Positions 1 to 8,294 of a DNA stretch of 64,000 nt are shown here, in pieces. The stretch lies in the NCBI RefSeq assembly GCF_014650455.1, contig NZ_BMUZ01000006.1:429988-493987 (forward strand), given 5' to 3'. Position 1 is the first letter of the stretch, and every line of letters starts with the position of its first letter. This DNA is from Streptomyces xanthochromogenes (GTDB taxonomy: Bacteria; Actinomycetota; Actinomycetes; Streptomycetales; Streptomycetaceae). Below the pieces are notes generated by a model. That model was given only the letters and a program-made list of their open reading frames with translations. It did no database searches and had not been told where the DNA came from. A program made the translations under genes and the position numbers.

Positions 1-378
1 CGGCCGCTCCTTGAGCACCTGGATCTCCGCGACGATGTCGGCGTCGGCGCCCCCGATGACGGTGGTGTGCTGCCACTCGGGGTTCTTGAGGGTGTGGGAG
101 ACGACGTACTTGGGGAGCCCGTTGAGGGGGGCCGCGACCGGATGGTCCGGGTCGGTGACGCGGGGCCAGTACGCCGCGAAGATGTCGTAGGTGCGCCGCC
201 CGAGCAGGAAGGCGTCGGCGCCGGCGAACCACTCGGTGACGTACCGGCCCGCCTCCTCGTCGTCGAACGGAACCTGCCAGCCCCCGTGCGGGAAGCCGCC
301 GCCGGGGTCCTCCTCGGGGCCGCCGGGAGCCTGGACCACGCCGTCGAGGGTGATGAAGGTGGTGAAGGTGAGCTGCAT
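1..378 (-). CDS. Dihydrofolate reductase-family (RibD C-terminal-like) protein, 3' end cut off
   Basis: The visible 126 codons begin MQLTFTTFITLDGVVQAPGG and continue through FLLGRRTYDIFAAYWP, the usual layout of RibD-C/DHFR-like reductases of about 190-200 residues. The LDGVVQAPGGP start, the GRRTYD segment and the following KYVVS strand are the family hallmarks. These proteins bind NADPH, but most Streptomyces copies have no known substrate. The ATG at 378 is the only good start. The C-terminal third lies beyond the left edge. The family call is good; the specific activity is unknown. Confidence 0.85.
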   Translation of the reverse strand, partial: MQLTFTTFITLDGVVQAPGGPEEDPGGGFPHGGWQVPFDDEEAGRYVTEWFAGADAFLLGRRTYDIFAAYWPRVTDPDHPVAAPLNGLPKYVVSHTLKNPEWQHTTVIGGADADIVAEIQVLKERP

Positions 379-547
379 GGCCCGAGCCTTCCGCAGTGCC
401 GCCCGCGCGCGGTCGTGCCGCGCCGGTCCCGGGCCCGGGTTCCCGGCTGCCGGAGGCGTCCCAGGTGACCGACGCGGAGCCGTCGGCCGACGGAGGCTGC
501 GCGGACCGACCTCCCTGGGGCTCAGCCCCGGGCAGGGGAGGACAAAC

Positions 548-591
548 GACGCGAGACACCCCGGTGCTGTCGGGTCGGGGTGCCTCGCGTC
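548..591 (-). terminator. Inverted repeat downstream of the allantoicase operon
   Basis: Two 16-bp arms (548-563 and 576-591) pair with a single mismatch around a 12-nt loop. The repeat lies between the stop of allantoicase and the start of the DHFR-like gene, and probably ends the allB-alc transcript. There is no T-run, as is usual for Streptomyces hairpin terminators. Confidence 0.6.
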
Positions 592-655
592 GGCGGGCGG
601 GTGTCGTGCCGCCCTGCTCAGGGGGAACCGGGAGGCAACCGCCCCCGGTTCAGGG

Positions 656-682
656 GGAATCGGGGGCCGGGCCCCCGATTCC
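656..682 (-). terminator. Short perfect hairpin at the 3' end of allantoicase
   Basis: Perfect 12-bp arms (656-667 and 671-682) enclose a 3-nt loop, six bases past the allantoicase stop codon. It probably acts with the larger hairpin at 548-591 as a tandem terminator or mRNA end-stabiliser. The rest of the 379-687 gap shows no gene. Confidence 0.55.
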
Positions 683-687
683 GGGGA

Positions 688-1803
688 TCAGCCGCCCAGT
701 TCCTGGTGGCGGGCGATCAGACGGGACGCGCCTTCGGGCGTCAGCGAGCCGAAGAGGCGCAGGCGGGAGATGCCGCCGTCGGGGAAGATGTCGATCCGGA
801 CGTGCGTGCCGACGGCCGGCGCGTCCAGCAGGAAGCGGTGGTTCGTGTCGGGCTGCAGCCGCGTACGGGGCAGCACCTCCACCCACTCCCCCGACTCCCC
901 GTCGCGGATGGAGAGCGCCGCCCAGCCCGCCGAGTTGCCCTTCAGGTACGCCGTGTCGATCTCGACCGCGCGCACCTCGGACTGGGCCGCGAGCCGGTAG
1001 CGGATCCAGTCGTTGCCCTTGTCCCGGCGGCGCCGGGTCTCCCAGCCGTCATCCATCTTGCGGGAGCGGCCCGGCTGGATGGTGTTCGTGGCGGGCGAGT
1101 AGAAGCGGTCGGACGCGTCCTCGACCTGGCCGCCGTTCTCCAGCGCCGCGAGGTCGAGCGTGCCGAGCGCGGCCACCCAGCGCGGGTCGGGCGCGACCTC
1201 GCCGTAGACGCGCAGCCGGGCCACACCGCCGTCGGGGTGCTGGTTGAGCCGCAGGTGGGTGAAGCGCTGCTCCACGTCCACCGCGAAGCCGTTGGCCGCG
1301 TGGCCGCCAACTGCCGTACGGGGTACGAGCGTTGTCCACTTCACGTCCGGGGCGAGCAGCTCCTCGGGCGACGGGGAGCCGGGCACGGAGGCGGCCTCGA
1401 CGGAGACGGCCTGCGGGTAGTTGCCGCGGAAGTGGGCGGTGTCGACGACGATGCCGCGCACCACGCCGGGCGCGCCCAGGCGGATCAGCGCCCAGTCGTG
1501 GTCCTCGTCGGTGGGGTGCGGCCGGCTGGCCGAGACGCCGCGGCGGCGCCGGGTCTCCCAGCCGTCCATGATCTTGCCCTTGTGCCCGAAGTGCTCCGGG
1601 TCGAACTCGGCGGCCTCGGGCTTGAGCAGGTTCTCGCGCTCGGCGAAGAACTCGTCGTTCGCGGCGATCACGCCCGCGCCGAGGCGCCGGTCGGCGAGGT
1701 CGACGTACTGGGTGAAGGAGAAGTCCGCGCTGCGGTAGTCCGCGTACGGGTCGCCGCCGCCGTAGGGGCTGGCGTCACCGGTGAAGGAGGGAAGGGTGCT
1801 CAC
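688..1803 (-). CDS. alc: Allantoicase
   Basis: Allantoicase (allantoate amidinohydrolase) splits allantoate into ureidoglycolate and urea. The 371-residue protein has the two repeated jelly-roll halves of the family. Each half carries the near-identical motif (K/R)xMDDGWETRRRR or KIMDGWETRRRR, and each has an HLRLNQHPDGGVARLR-like or HVRIDIFPDGGISRLR strand. I take the GTG at 1803 as start. It lies 4 nt after the allB stop and has an AAAGGAAC ribosome binding site inside the end of allB, so the two are translationally close. It is the second gene of the allB-alc operon, controlled by the motif A and motif B sites upstream of allB. Confidence 0.96.
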   Translation of the reverse strand: MSTLPSFTGDASPYGGGDPYADYRSADFSFTQYVDLADRRLGAGVIAANDEFFAERENLLKPEAAEFDPEHFGHKGKIMDGWETRRRRGVSASRPHPTDEDHDWALIRLGAPGVVRGIVVDTAHFRGNYPQAVSVEAASVPGSPSPEELLAPDVKWTTLVPRTAVGGHAANGFAVDVEQRFTHLRLNQHPDGGVARLRVYGEVAPDPRWVAALGTLDLAALENGGQVEDASDRFYSPATNTIQPGRSRKMDDGWETRRRRDKGNDWIRYRLAAQSEVRAVEIDTAYLKGNSAGWAALSIRDGESGEWVEVLPRTRLQPDTNHRFLLDAPAVGTHVRIDIFPDGGISRLRLFGSLTPEGASRLIARHQELGG

Positions 1804-1807
1804 GGTG

Positions 1808-3145
1808 TCAGTTGTTCCTTTCGAGCAGGCGGCCGGTGGGCTCGGCGATGACGCCGTGGTGCTGGATGCGCTCACCGCGCAGCCACGTCGACTTGACGAC
1901 GCCGTGCAGTGTCTTGCCCGCGTAGGCGGTGACGCGGTTGCGGTGCTGGAGTTCGGCCGGGTCCACGGTGAAGGTCTCGTCCGGGGCGAGCACCGCGAAG
2001 TCGGCGTCTCGCCCGGCCTCGATGGCGCCCTTCTGGGTCAGCCCGACGAGGTTCGCGGTCGCGCTCGACATCCAGCGGACCACGTCCTCCAGGCCGTACC
2101 CGCGCTTGCGGGCCTCGGTCCAGATCGCGGGGAGGCTGAGCTGGAGGCCCGAGATGCCGCCCCAGGCCGTGGCGAAGTCGTCGGTCTTCAGGTCGGCGGT
2201 GGACGGCGAGTGGTCGGTGACGATGCAGTCGATGGTGCCGTCGGCCAGCGCGTCCCACAGCAGGTCGCGGTTGGCGTCCTCGCGGATCGGCGGGCAGCAC
2301 TTGAACTCACTTGCCCCGTCCGGGACTTCCTCGGCGGTCAGGGTGAGGTAGTGCGGGCAGGTCTCGACCGTGAGCCGGACGCCCTCGCGCTTGGCGGCGG
2401 CGATCAGCGGCAGCGCGTCGGACGACGACAGGTGCAGCACGTGCACCCGGGCGCCGATCCGCTTGGCCGCGGCGATCAGGCCCTCGATCGCGGTGTTCTC
2501 CGAGACGCGCGGCCGGGACGCCAGGTAGTCGGCGTACTTGGGTCCGGTCAGGTGCGGGGCGGCATCCAGCTCGTGCGGGTCCTCGGCGTGGATGATCATC
2601 AGGCCGTCGAACCCGGCGATCTCGGCGAGCGACTGCGCGAGCTGCTCCTGGTTCAGCTCGGGGAACTCCTCGACGCCGGACGGCGACAGGAACGCCTTGA
2701 AGCCGAAGACCCCGGCCTCGTGCAGCGGCTTCAGGTCCTTGACGTTGTCGGGCAGCGCGCCGCCCCAGAAGCCGGTGTCGATGTGCGCCTTGCTCGCCGC
2801 GACCTCCTGCTTGACCCGCAGGTTCTCGACCGTGGTGGTCGGCGGCAGCGAGTTGAGCGGCATGTCGACGATGGTGGTGATGCCCCCGGCGGCCGCCGCG
2901 CGGGTGGCCGTCCAGAAGCCCTCCCACTCGGTGCGGCCCGGGTCGTTCACATGGACGTGGGTGTCGACGATGCCGGGCAGCAGCACGTCGTCACCGAAGT
3001 CCTCCAGGCGCGCGCCGGCCGGGACCTCGGCCTCGTACGGCAGTACGTCCGCGATCTTCCCGTCGGCGACGGCGACCGTCGCCGGACGCGTCCCCTCGGG
3101 GGTGATGACGCGCGTCGAGCGCAGTACCAGGTTGACGTCGGACAC
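1808..3145 (-). CDS. allB: Allantoinase
   Basis: This is a cyclic amidohydrolase of about 445 residues that opens the hydantoin ring of S-allantoin to give allantoate. The binuclear metal site is visible: HVH at residues 63-65 in DTHVHVNDPGRTEW, the lysine of FGFKAFLSPSG (likely carbamylated), the histidines of IIHAED and HVLHLSS, and the aspartate of VTDHSPS. The GTG at 3145 gives the family-typical N-terminus MSDVNLVLRSTRV; a GTG at 3157 is the alternative. It leads a two-gene operon with alc and diverges from allR. The promoter region holds two perfect motif A palindromes and one motif B palindrome. Confidence 0.97.
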   Translation of the reverse strand: MSDVNLVLRSTRVITPEGTRPATVAVADGKIADVLPYEAEVPAGARLEDFGDDVLLPGIVDTHVHVNDPGRTEWEGFWTATRAAAAGGITTIVDMPLNSLPPTTTVENLRVKQEVAASKAHIDTGFWGGALPDNVKDLKPLHEAGVFGFKAFLSPSGVEEFPELNQEQLAQSLAEIAGFDGLMIIHAEDPHELDAAPHLTGPKYADYLASRPRVSENTAIEGLIAAAKRIGARVHVLHLSSSDALPLIAAAKREGVRLTVETCPHYLTLTAEEVPDGASEFKCCPPIREDANRDLLWDALADGTIDCIVTDHSPSTADLKTDDFATAWGGISGLQLSLPAIWTEARKRGYGLEDVVRWMSSATANLVGLTQKGAIEAGRDADFAVLAPDETFTVDPAELQHRNRVTAYAGKTLHGVVKSTWLRGERIQHHGVIAEPTGRLLERNN

Positions 3146-3181
3146 CCGAGCCCTCACTTCCCAGACTTCCCAGCGGAATCT

Positions 3182-3263
3182 TTCCGTGCTCCGGAACTTT
3201 TCCGTACACCGGAATTCAACGATCTGTTGAAGGAGTTTGCGCGCTGCCGGACGAAGCCGTCAA
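3182..3263 (-). promoter_or_regulatory. allB promoter with two motif A operators and one motif B operator
   Basis: On the minus strand a TTGACG -35 (3258-3263) and CAAACT -10 (3234-3239) are 18 bp apart. Just downstream lies TTCAACAGATCGTTGAA (3215-3231, motif B, perfect arms). Then come two perfect motif A palindromes, TTCCG-N5-CGGAA, at 3200-3214 and 3182-3196, whose centres are 18 bp apart. The motif A sites match those at hyi and gcl, pointing to repression by the neighbouring AllR. Motif B matches the uricase and catalase promoters, so allB appears to receive two signals. Confidence 0.75.
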
Positions 3264-3301
3264 GGGTGGCCGAGGCGTGACGGCCGACACGGACGCGAGT
3301 C

Positions 3302-3345
3302 TTGGAGGTTTCCACAGAATGGAATTAGAATTTCGCCAAGCAGAA
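3302..3345 (+). promoter_or_regulatory. allR promoter with a paired motif A operator
   Basis: TTGGAG (3302-3307) and TAGAAT (3326-3331) form a promoter with an 18-bp spacer. The spacer contains the palindrome TTCCACAGAATGGAA (3310-3324). A weaker copy, TTTCGCCAAGCAGAA (3331-3345), has its centre exactly 21 bp further on, over the predicted transcription start. This suggests AllR autoregulation. The leader from here to the start codon at 3485 is about 145 nt and shows no other feature. Confidence 0.7.
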
Positions 3346-3484
3346 TGTAGTTATCACCACGGGGCGCTGCCGACGAACGGACAAACCGCCTCTGACCGGC
3401 AGGGACACCTGACCTGTCCAGGGTAGGACGGACAACCGCCCGATAGGCTGCTCCTTCGCCTGCCAGTACCGAAAGGAACGCGCC

Positions 3485-4288
3485 GTGCCGACGTCAAGCG
3501 CCAGCACCACCGACGCCTCCAAGCCCTCCGCCGCCAGCGGAGGAGTCCAGTCTCTTGAGCGCGCCTTCGATCTCCTCGAGCGGATGGCCGACGCCGGGGG
3601 CGAGGTCGGGCTCAGCGAGCTCTCCGCGAGCAGCGGCCTTCCCCTTCCGACCATTCACCGGCTGATGCGCACGCTCGTGGCCTGCGGTTACGTGCGCCAG
3701 CAGGCGAACCGGCGCTATGCGCTCGGCCCGCGCCTGATCCGGCTCGGCGAATCGGCGTCCCGGCTCCTCGGCACCTGGGCGCGGCCGTATCTGACCCGCC
3801 TCGTCGAGGAGACCGGCGAGACGGCGAACATGGCACTGCTCGACGGCGACGAGATCGTGTACGTGGCGCAGGTGCCGTCCAAGCACTCCATGCGGATGTT
3901 CACCGAGGTCGGCCGGCGCGTGCTTCCGCACTCCACGGGCGTGGGCAAGGCGCTGCTCGCGCACACCCCGCCGGAGGAGGTGCGCGCGCTCCTCGCCCGT
4001 ACCGGCATGCCGGCCGCGACGGAGAAGACGATCACCACGGCGGACGGTTTCCTCGACGCCCTGGAGCAGGTGCGGCGCGCCGGGTACGCGGTCGACGACA
4101 ACGAGCAGGAAATAGGAGTGCGCTGCCTCGCGGTGTCGGTGCCCAACTCCCCCACCGCCGCGGCCATTTCGATCTCCGGACCGGCCGGCCGGGTCACCGA
4201 GTCGGCCACCGACCGGATCGTCCCGATCCTCCAGGGCATCGCCCAGGAACTCTCGACGGCGCTGGCCAACACGGCCGCCCAGGCCTGA
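3485..4288 (+). CDS. allR: IclR-family transcriptional regulator of allantoin genes (AllR)
   Basis: The 267-residue protein has an N-terminal winged helix (about residues 22-80, LERAFDLLERMAD through RQQANRRYALG) and a C-terminal IclR effector domain (about 95-260, with RMFTEVGRRVLPHSTGVGKALLA). AllR is a known IclR-type repressor of the allantoin pathway in Streptomyces coelicolor. The position here, divergent from allB, supports the same role. The GTG start at 3485 has GAAAGGAACG upstream. The motif A pair at 3310-3345 suggests it represses itself. The effector is not visible in the sequence; allantoate or glyoxylate are reasonable guesses. Confidence 0.92.
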   Translation: MPTSSASTTDASKPSAASGGVQSLERAFDLLERMADAGGEVGLSELSASSGLPLPTIHRLMRTLVACGYVRQQANRRYALGPRLIRLGESASRLLGTWARPYLTRLVEETGETANMALLDGDEIVYVAQVPSKHSMRMFTEVGRRVLPHSTGVGKALLAHTPPEEVRALLARTGMPAATEKTITTADGFLDALEQVRRAGYAVDDNEQEIGVRCLAVSVPNSPTAAAISISGPAGRVTESATDRIVPILQGIAQELSTALANTAAQA

Positions 4289-4303
4289 GCCGGTCCCTCG
4301 GTC

Positions 4304-4354
4304 CGGACGCGCGGAACCCCGGCGGTGGCACACCGCCGGGGTTCCGCGCGTCCG
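4304..4354. terminator. Bidirectional terminator between allR and the ABC exporter
   Basis: A perfect inverted repeat with 24-bp arms (4304-4327 and 4331-4354) and a 3-nt loop lies between two convergent genes. It is one of the strongest hairpins in the window and should stop transcription from both sides. Confidence 0.8.
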
Positions 4355-4385
4355 GGCCCGGGCACCGGCCCCAGCCCGGCCGCTG

Positions 4386-5192
4386 TCAGCTCACGACCGC
4401 GTGCGCCGCGCTCAGGCGCCCGTCGGCCATCGTCACCACCGCGTCCATCCGCTCCAGGTGCGCGCGGTCGTGGGTGACCAGGACGGTGGCGGTGCCGCGC
4501 TCGCGGGTGAGGGTGAGCAGGAGGTCGAGCACGGCGGCGCCCCGCTCGTGGTCCAGGGCGCTGGTGGGCTCGTCGACGAGGAGCACCACGGGTTCGTTCA
4601 TCAGGGCGCGGGCGATGTTGATCCGCTGGCGCTGACCGCCCGAAAGCTGGTGCGGGCGGCGGCCGGCCTGGTCGGCGAGGCCGACGGCGGCCAGCAGTTC
4701 CAGGGCGCGCTCCCGCGCCTCGCGCGGCTTCCGGCCGGCCAGGTGGGCCATCACCTGGAGCTGTTCGGCGGCCGTGAGCGCGGGCAGCAGGTTGGGCTGC
4801 TGGAAGACGATGCCGATGGAGTCTCGGCGCAGCCTGGCCTTCTGGGCCGGGCCGAGTCCGGCGGTGTCGGTCCCGGCCACCACGACGCGTCCGGCGTCCG
4901 GGGTCACCAGGGTCGCGGCGACCGCGAGCAGGCTGGACTTGCCGGAGCCGGACGGCCCGACGCACGCCGTCACGGTCCCGGCGTCGACCCCGAGGGACAC
5001 CGCGTCCAGGGCGGTGAGGCGGCCCTCGCCGTCGGGATAGGTCAGGGTGACGTCGTCGAGGAGCAGGGCCGGGTCCGAGGCTCCGGCCCGCTCCGGCGCC
5101 GGTTCGTGGTTCGAGGCCTTGGCCGGGCCCTCGGGGCGGGCCGGGTCCGGGATCGGCCCCGGGGTCGGGATCGGGTTCGTACGAGGGGTCAT
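4386..5192 (-). CDS. ABC transporter ATP-binding protein (LolD/MacB-type exporter)
   Basis: This 268-residue ATPase carries Walker A (GPSGSGKSS), a Q-loop (VFQQPNLLPALT), the signature LSGGQRQRINIARAL, Walker B (VVLLVDEPTSALD) and the H-loop (VTHDRAHLE). The first 45 residues are a proline-rich tail not found in the core fold. Its ATG overlaps the stop of the upstream permease gene by 4 nt (ATGA), so the two are co-translated and form one exporter. The MacB/LolD-like family usually moves lipoproteins, peptides or drugs out of membranes; the substrate here is unknown. The divergent two-component pair may control it. Confidence 0.92.
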   Translation of the reverse strand: MTPRTNPIPTPGPIPDPARPEGPAKASNHEPAPERAGASDPALLLDDVTLTYPDGEGRLTALDAVSLGVDAGTVTACVGPSGSGKSSLLAVAATLVTPDAGRVVVAGTDTAGLGPAQKARLRRDSIGIVFQQPNLLPALTAAEQLQVMAHLAGRKPREARERALELLAAVGLADQAGRRPHQLSGGQRQRINIARALMNEPVVLLVDEPTSALDHERGAAVLDLLLTLTRERGTATVLVTHDRAHLERMDAVVTMADGRLSAAHAVVS

Positions 5193-6232
5193 CGGGCACT
5201 CCCGAGCGCGGTCAGCGGGTCGACGGCGGTGATGCGCCGGATGGACAGGGCGGCGCCGATCACGCCGAGGACGATCAGGACCGCGGCGGGCCCGAGCGTG
5301 GTGGCCGGGTCGAGCACGAAGGGCACCGCGCCGCCGACCAGCGCTCCGGCGAGGGCTGCCAGCCCGGTGCCGAGGAGGGTGCCGGTCGTCAGCATCACGA
5401 CCGCCTGGCCGAGCGCGTCCTTGAGGAGGTAGGGCGTCGAGGCGCCGAGCGCCTTCAGCACCGCGATGTCACCGCTGCGCTGAATCGTCCACACCGTGAA
5501 GAACGCGCCGACGACCAGCGCCGAGATCACGAACAGGAAGCCCCGCATCAGCTGGAGCGAGCCGTTCTCGGCCTGGTAGGAGGGCAGCGCCGCGAGGGCG
5601 TCGGAGAGCGTCAGGCTCCGGGTGCCGAACCGCTGGTCGAGGGCGGCCGGGTCCGCGCCGCCGGCGAGGGTGAGCGCGACGACGGTGGCGGGCGCGTCCT
5701 CGGCGAGCGCGGTCCACACGACCGGGGTGTGGCTGTAGGAGTCCGTCCCCGCCACCGCCGACACCGTCAGCGGGCGGCCGCCGAGCGTCACGGTGTCGCC
5801 CGCCCCGGCGCCGAGGTCGTCGGCCGCACCCCGGGACAGCACGACGGTGGTGGCGGTGACCGCGGCCGGGGCCAGCTCCGAGCCGGGCGGGACCGCGAAG
5901 GAGGACACCGCGGCGGTGCGCCCGCCCGCCTCGGCGTTCAGCGTGGAGATGCCGAGCGGCTGGGCCTCGCGCACCCCCGGAGCCTGCCGCCACTGGTGCC
6001 AAGTCCCGCTTGGCACAACGGAGTTGGTGAAGGAAGCGGACTGCCCCGAGGGCGGCGCGGCGAAGGCCAGCCGGTCGGCTGGCAGGGCGCTGACGGCCGA
6101 GGTGTTGTCCCGGGCAAGCCCGGCGGTGAGCCCGGAAAGCAGCCCCACCAGCAGGGTGATGAGCACCACCACCGTACCCATCAGCGCGAACCGGCCCTTG
6201 GCGAACCGGAGGTCTCTCCATGCGACGAACAT
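5189..6232 (-). CDS. ABC transporter permease (FtsX/MacB-like)
   Basis: The 347-residue membrane protein has the FtsX-family layout. One helix lies near the N-terminus (FALMGTVVVLITLLVGLLSG), followed by an extracytoplasmic domain of about 190 residues. Three more helices sit at the C-terminus (FLFVISALVVGAFFTVWTI and two others), with a conserved IAVLKALGAS cytoplasmic loop. The ATG at 6232 gives MFVAWRDLRFAKGRFAL, the usual start of such permeases; longer in-frame extensions lack membrane-protein composition. It is the first gene of the exporter operon and diverges from the histidine kinase gene with a 133-bp gap. Confidence 0.9.
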   Translation of the reverse strand: MFVAWRDLRFAKGRFALMGTVVVLITLLVGLLSGLTAGLARDNTSAVSALPADRLAFAAPPSGQSASFTNSVVPSGTWHQWRQAPGVREAQPLGISTLNAEAGGRTAAVSSFAVPPGSELAPAAVTATTVVLSRGAADDLGAGAGDTVTLGGRPLTVSAVAGTDSYSHTPVVWTALAEDAPATVVALTLAGGADPAALDQRFGTRSLTLSDALAALPSYQAENGSLQLMRGFLFVISALVVGAFFTVWTIQRSGDIAVLKALGASTPYLLKDALGQAVVMLTTGTLLGTGLAALAGALVGGAVPFVLDPATTLGPAAVLIVLGVIGAALSIRRITAVDPLTALGSAR

Positions 6233-6365
6233 GGGCTCAAGCCTGGTCGCCGGGGCCCTTCGCCACATCGCGCCGGAGCATGCTCCCCGGTATCGAAAGA
6301 TGCATCCGCACATCAAACTTTCGGTTGACCGGGCCCGCCCGCCTCCCCCGTACGCTGGATGTCCT

Positions 6366-7547
6366 ATGGATTCCGCACGCCCCCACACCCCCGTCGCGTA
6401 CCTGCTGCGCCTGTGTCTGCACGCCCTGCTCTGCGGGCTGCTCGCGCTGGCCGCGGTGCGGGCCGTCGGCGACCGCGCGCCGCACGCGGGGGCCGTCATC
6501 GGCGCGGTCGTCGCCATGGCCGCGGTGTACGCGGCGGGGGTGGCGCTTCCCTCGGTGCGGCCGCGTACCGCGGCGGCGGCGGTGTGGCTCGGGGCGCTCG
6601 GCGCTGCGTGGCTCGCACTGCTCGTGGTCTCCCCCGACGCGCTGTGGGCGGCCTTCCCGCTCTACTTCCTGCTGCTCCACCTGCTGACGCTGCGCTGGGC
6701 CCTGCCCGCGGTCCTGGTCACGGCGGGCGCGGCCATCGCGAGCTTCCTGCTGCACGGGCAGCAGATCACCCCGGGCGCCTTCATCGGCCCGCTGCTCGGG
6801 GCCGCGGTCGCCGTGGCGACCGTGCTCGGCTACGACGCGCTGTACCGGGAGAGCGAGCGGCGCCGCGAGCTCATCGACGAGCTGGTGGCGACCCGGGCCG
6901 AACTCGCGGAGGCCGAGCGCACGGCGGGCACCCTGGCCGAGCGCGAGCGCCTGGCCCGCGAGATCCACGACACGCTCGCCCAAGGCCTGTCCTCGATCCA
7001 GTTGCTGCTTCGCGCCGCCGAGCGCGCGCTGCCCGCCGGTGTCCCGGCCCGCGAGCACGTCGAGCAGGCCCGCCGCGCGGCCCAGGACAACCTGGCCGAG
7101 GCCCGGCGCTTCGTGAAGGCGCTGACCCCGCCGGACCTGGAGCAGGGCTCGCTGTCCGGCGCCCTGGAGCGGCTGTGCGCGGCGGCGCCGGGTCCCGCCG
7201 TGCAGTTCGGCGTGAGCGGCACCCCGGTCGAGCTGCCGACGCCGTACGAGGTGGCGCTGCTGCGCGTCGCGCAGTCGGCGCTCGCCAACACCGTGCAGCA
7301 CGCGGCGGCCGGCCGGGCCGAGATCACCCTCAGCTTCATGGACACCTCGGTCGCCCTGGACGTCGTCGACGACGGGTGCGGCTTCGACCCGGTGCGGCGG
7401 CGGCCGAGGGAGACCAGCGGCTTCGGCCTGCCCGCGATGCGCTCGCGCGCCCAGTCGCTCGGCGGCACGCTGAGCGTGGAGTCCGCGCCTGGCCAGGGCA
7501 CGGCCGTCGCGATCACGCTGCCGCTGCCCGTGGCGGGCGTCCGATGA
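6366..7547 (+). CDS. Two-component sensor histidine kinase (NarL/HisKA_3 type)
   Basis: The 393-residue kinase has about six hydrophobic segments in the first 165 residues, a coiled linker, and the dimerisation box RERLAREIHDTLAQGLSSIQ with the phospho-accepting His near residue 201. The HATPase_c domain shows N-box (SALANTVQHA) and G-box (DDGCGFDP, GFGLPAMRSRA) motifs. The ATG at 6366 gives MDSARPHTPVAYLLR, with the first helix right after it. The stop overlaps the start of the response regulator (ATGA), forming a coupled pair. The adjacent divergent ABC exporter is a plausible target, suggesting a membrane-stress or antibiotic sensor. The stimulus is unknown. Confidence 0.93.
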   Translation: MDSARPHTPVAYLLRLCLHALLCGLLALAAVRAVGDRAPHAGAVIGAVVAMAAVYAAGVALPSVRPRTAAAAVWLGALGAAWLALLVVSPDALWAAFPLYFLLLHLLTLRWALPAVLVTAGAAIASFLLHGQQITPGAFIGPLLGAAVAVATVLGYDALYRESERRRELIDELVATRAELAEAERTAGTLAERERLAREIHDTLAQGLSSIQLLLRAAERALPAGVPAREHVEQARRAAQDNLAEARRFVKALTPPDLEQGSLSGALERLCAAAPGPAVQFGVSGTPVELPTPYEVALLRVAQSALANTVQHAAAGRAEITLSFMDTSVALDVVDDGCGFDPVRRRPRETSGFGLPAMRSRAQSLGGTLSVESAPGQGTAVAITLPLPVAGVR

Positions 7548-8185
7548 GCGCGGCGCCGATCCGGCTGCTGCTCGCCGACGACCACCCCATCGTGCGGGCC
7601 GGGCTGCGTGCGGTCCTCGACACCGAGCCGGACTTCGCGGTGACCGGGGAGGCCGCCACCGCCGAGCGCGCGGTGGAGCTGGCCTCCTCCGACGCCTTCG
7701 ACGTGGTCCTGATGGACCTCCAGTTCGGTGCGGGGATGCACGGCGCCGAGGCGACCGCCGCGATCACGGCCCGGCCCGGCGCCCCGCGCGTCCTGGTCCT
7801 CACCACGTACGACACGGACGCGGACATCCTGGCGGCGGTGGAGGCGGGCGCGTCGGGCTATCTGCTCAAGGACGCCCCGCCCGAGGAGCTGGCGGCGGCG
7901 GTCCGCACCGCGGCCTCGGGCCAGTCGGCGCTCGCCCCGGCCGTGGCGCACCGGCTCATGGACCGGATGCGGACGCCCGCGGAGGCGCTGACCCGGCGCG
8001 AGCTCGAAGTGCTCCAGCTCGTCGGCGACGGACTCTCCAACCAGCAGATCAGCAAGCAGCTGTTTTTGAGCCAGGCGACTGTCAAGTCCCATCTGGTGCA
8101 CATCTACGCCAAGTTGGGGGTGGATTCGCGCACTTCGGCGGTCGCCGCCGCGAGCGCGCGCCGTCTGATCCGCCAGCCGGGCTGA
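7544..8185 (+). CDS. NarL-family response regulator
   Basis: This 213-residue regulator has a receiver domain with the acidic pocket LLADDHP, phospho-acceptor Asp58 (VVLMDLQ) and the conserved Lys of GYLLKDAP. A C-terminal LuxR-type HTH follows (LTRRELEVLQLVGDGLSNQQISKQLFLSQATVKSHLVHIYAKLGV). It overlaps the kinase gene by 4 nt and is its obvious partner. It probably regulates its own operon and perhaps the divergent exporter, but I see no clear operator. Confidence 0.95.
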   Translation: MSAAPIRLLLADDHPIVRAGLRAVLDTEPDFAVTGEAATAERAVELASSDAFDVVLMDLQFGAGMHGAEATAAITARPGAPRVLVLTTYDTDADILAAVEAGASGYLLKDAPPEELAAAVRTAASGQSALAPAVAHRLMDRMRTPAEALTRRELEVLQLVGDGLSNQQISKQLFLSQATVKSHLVHIYAKLGVDSRTSAVAAASARRLIRQPG

Positions 8186-8294
8186 ATGCTCCCGGCGCAC
8201 CCGATCCCCGCTCGCAAAGGCGGGCCGAGAGGGCCCGGAGTCCGTCATGCTGCTGGCATGTCCCAGGCATGAACCGGACACTGTGGAGGCCCTC

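Noticed and set aside
191..1851. Several long plus-strand frames opposite the DHFR-like and allantoicase genes
   Set aside because: They are GC-bias shadows of allantoicase and show no recognisable domain.
3165..3178. A third motif A site upstream of allB
   Set aside because: TTCC and GGAA here are only 4 bp apart, giving a 12-bp instead of 15-bp site. It could be at most a half-site.
6237..7301. Long open frame opposite the histidine kinase
   Set aside because: It is an antisense shadow: composition is Arg/Gly/Val-rich with no family pattern, while the plus-strand kinase has all its motifs.
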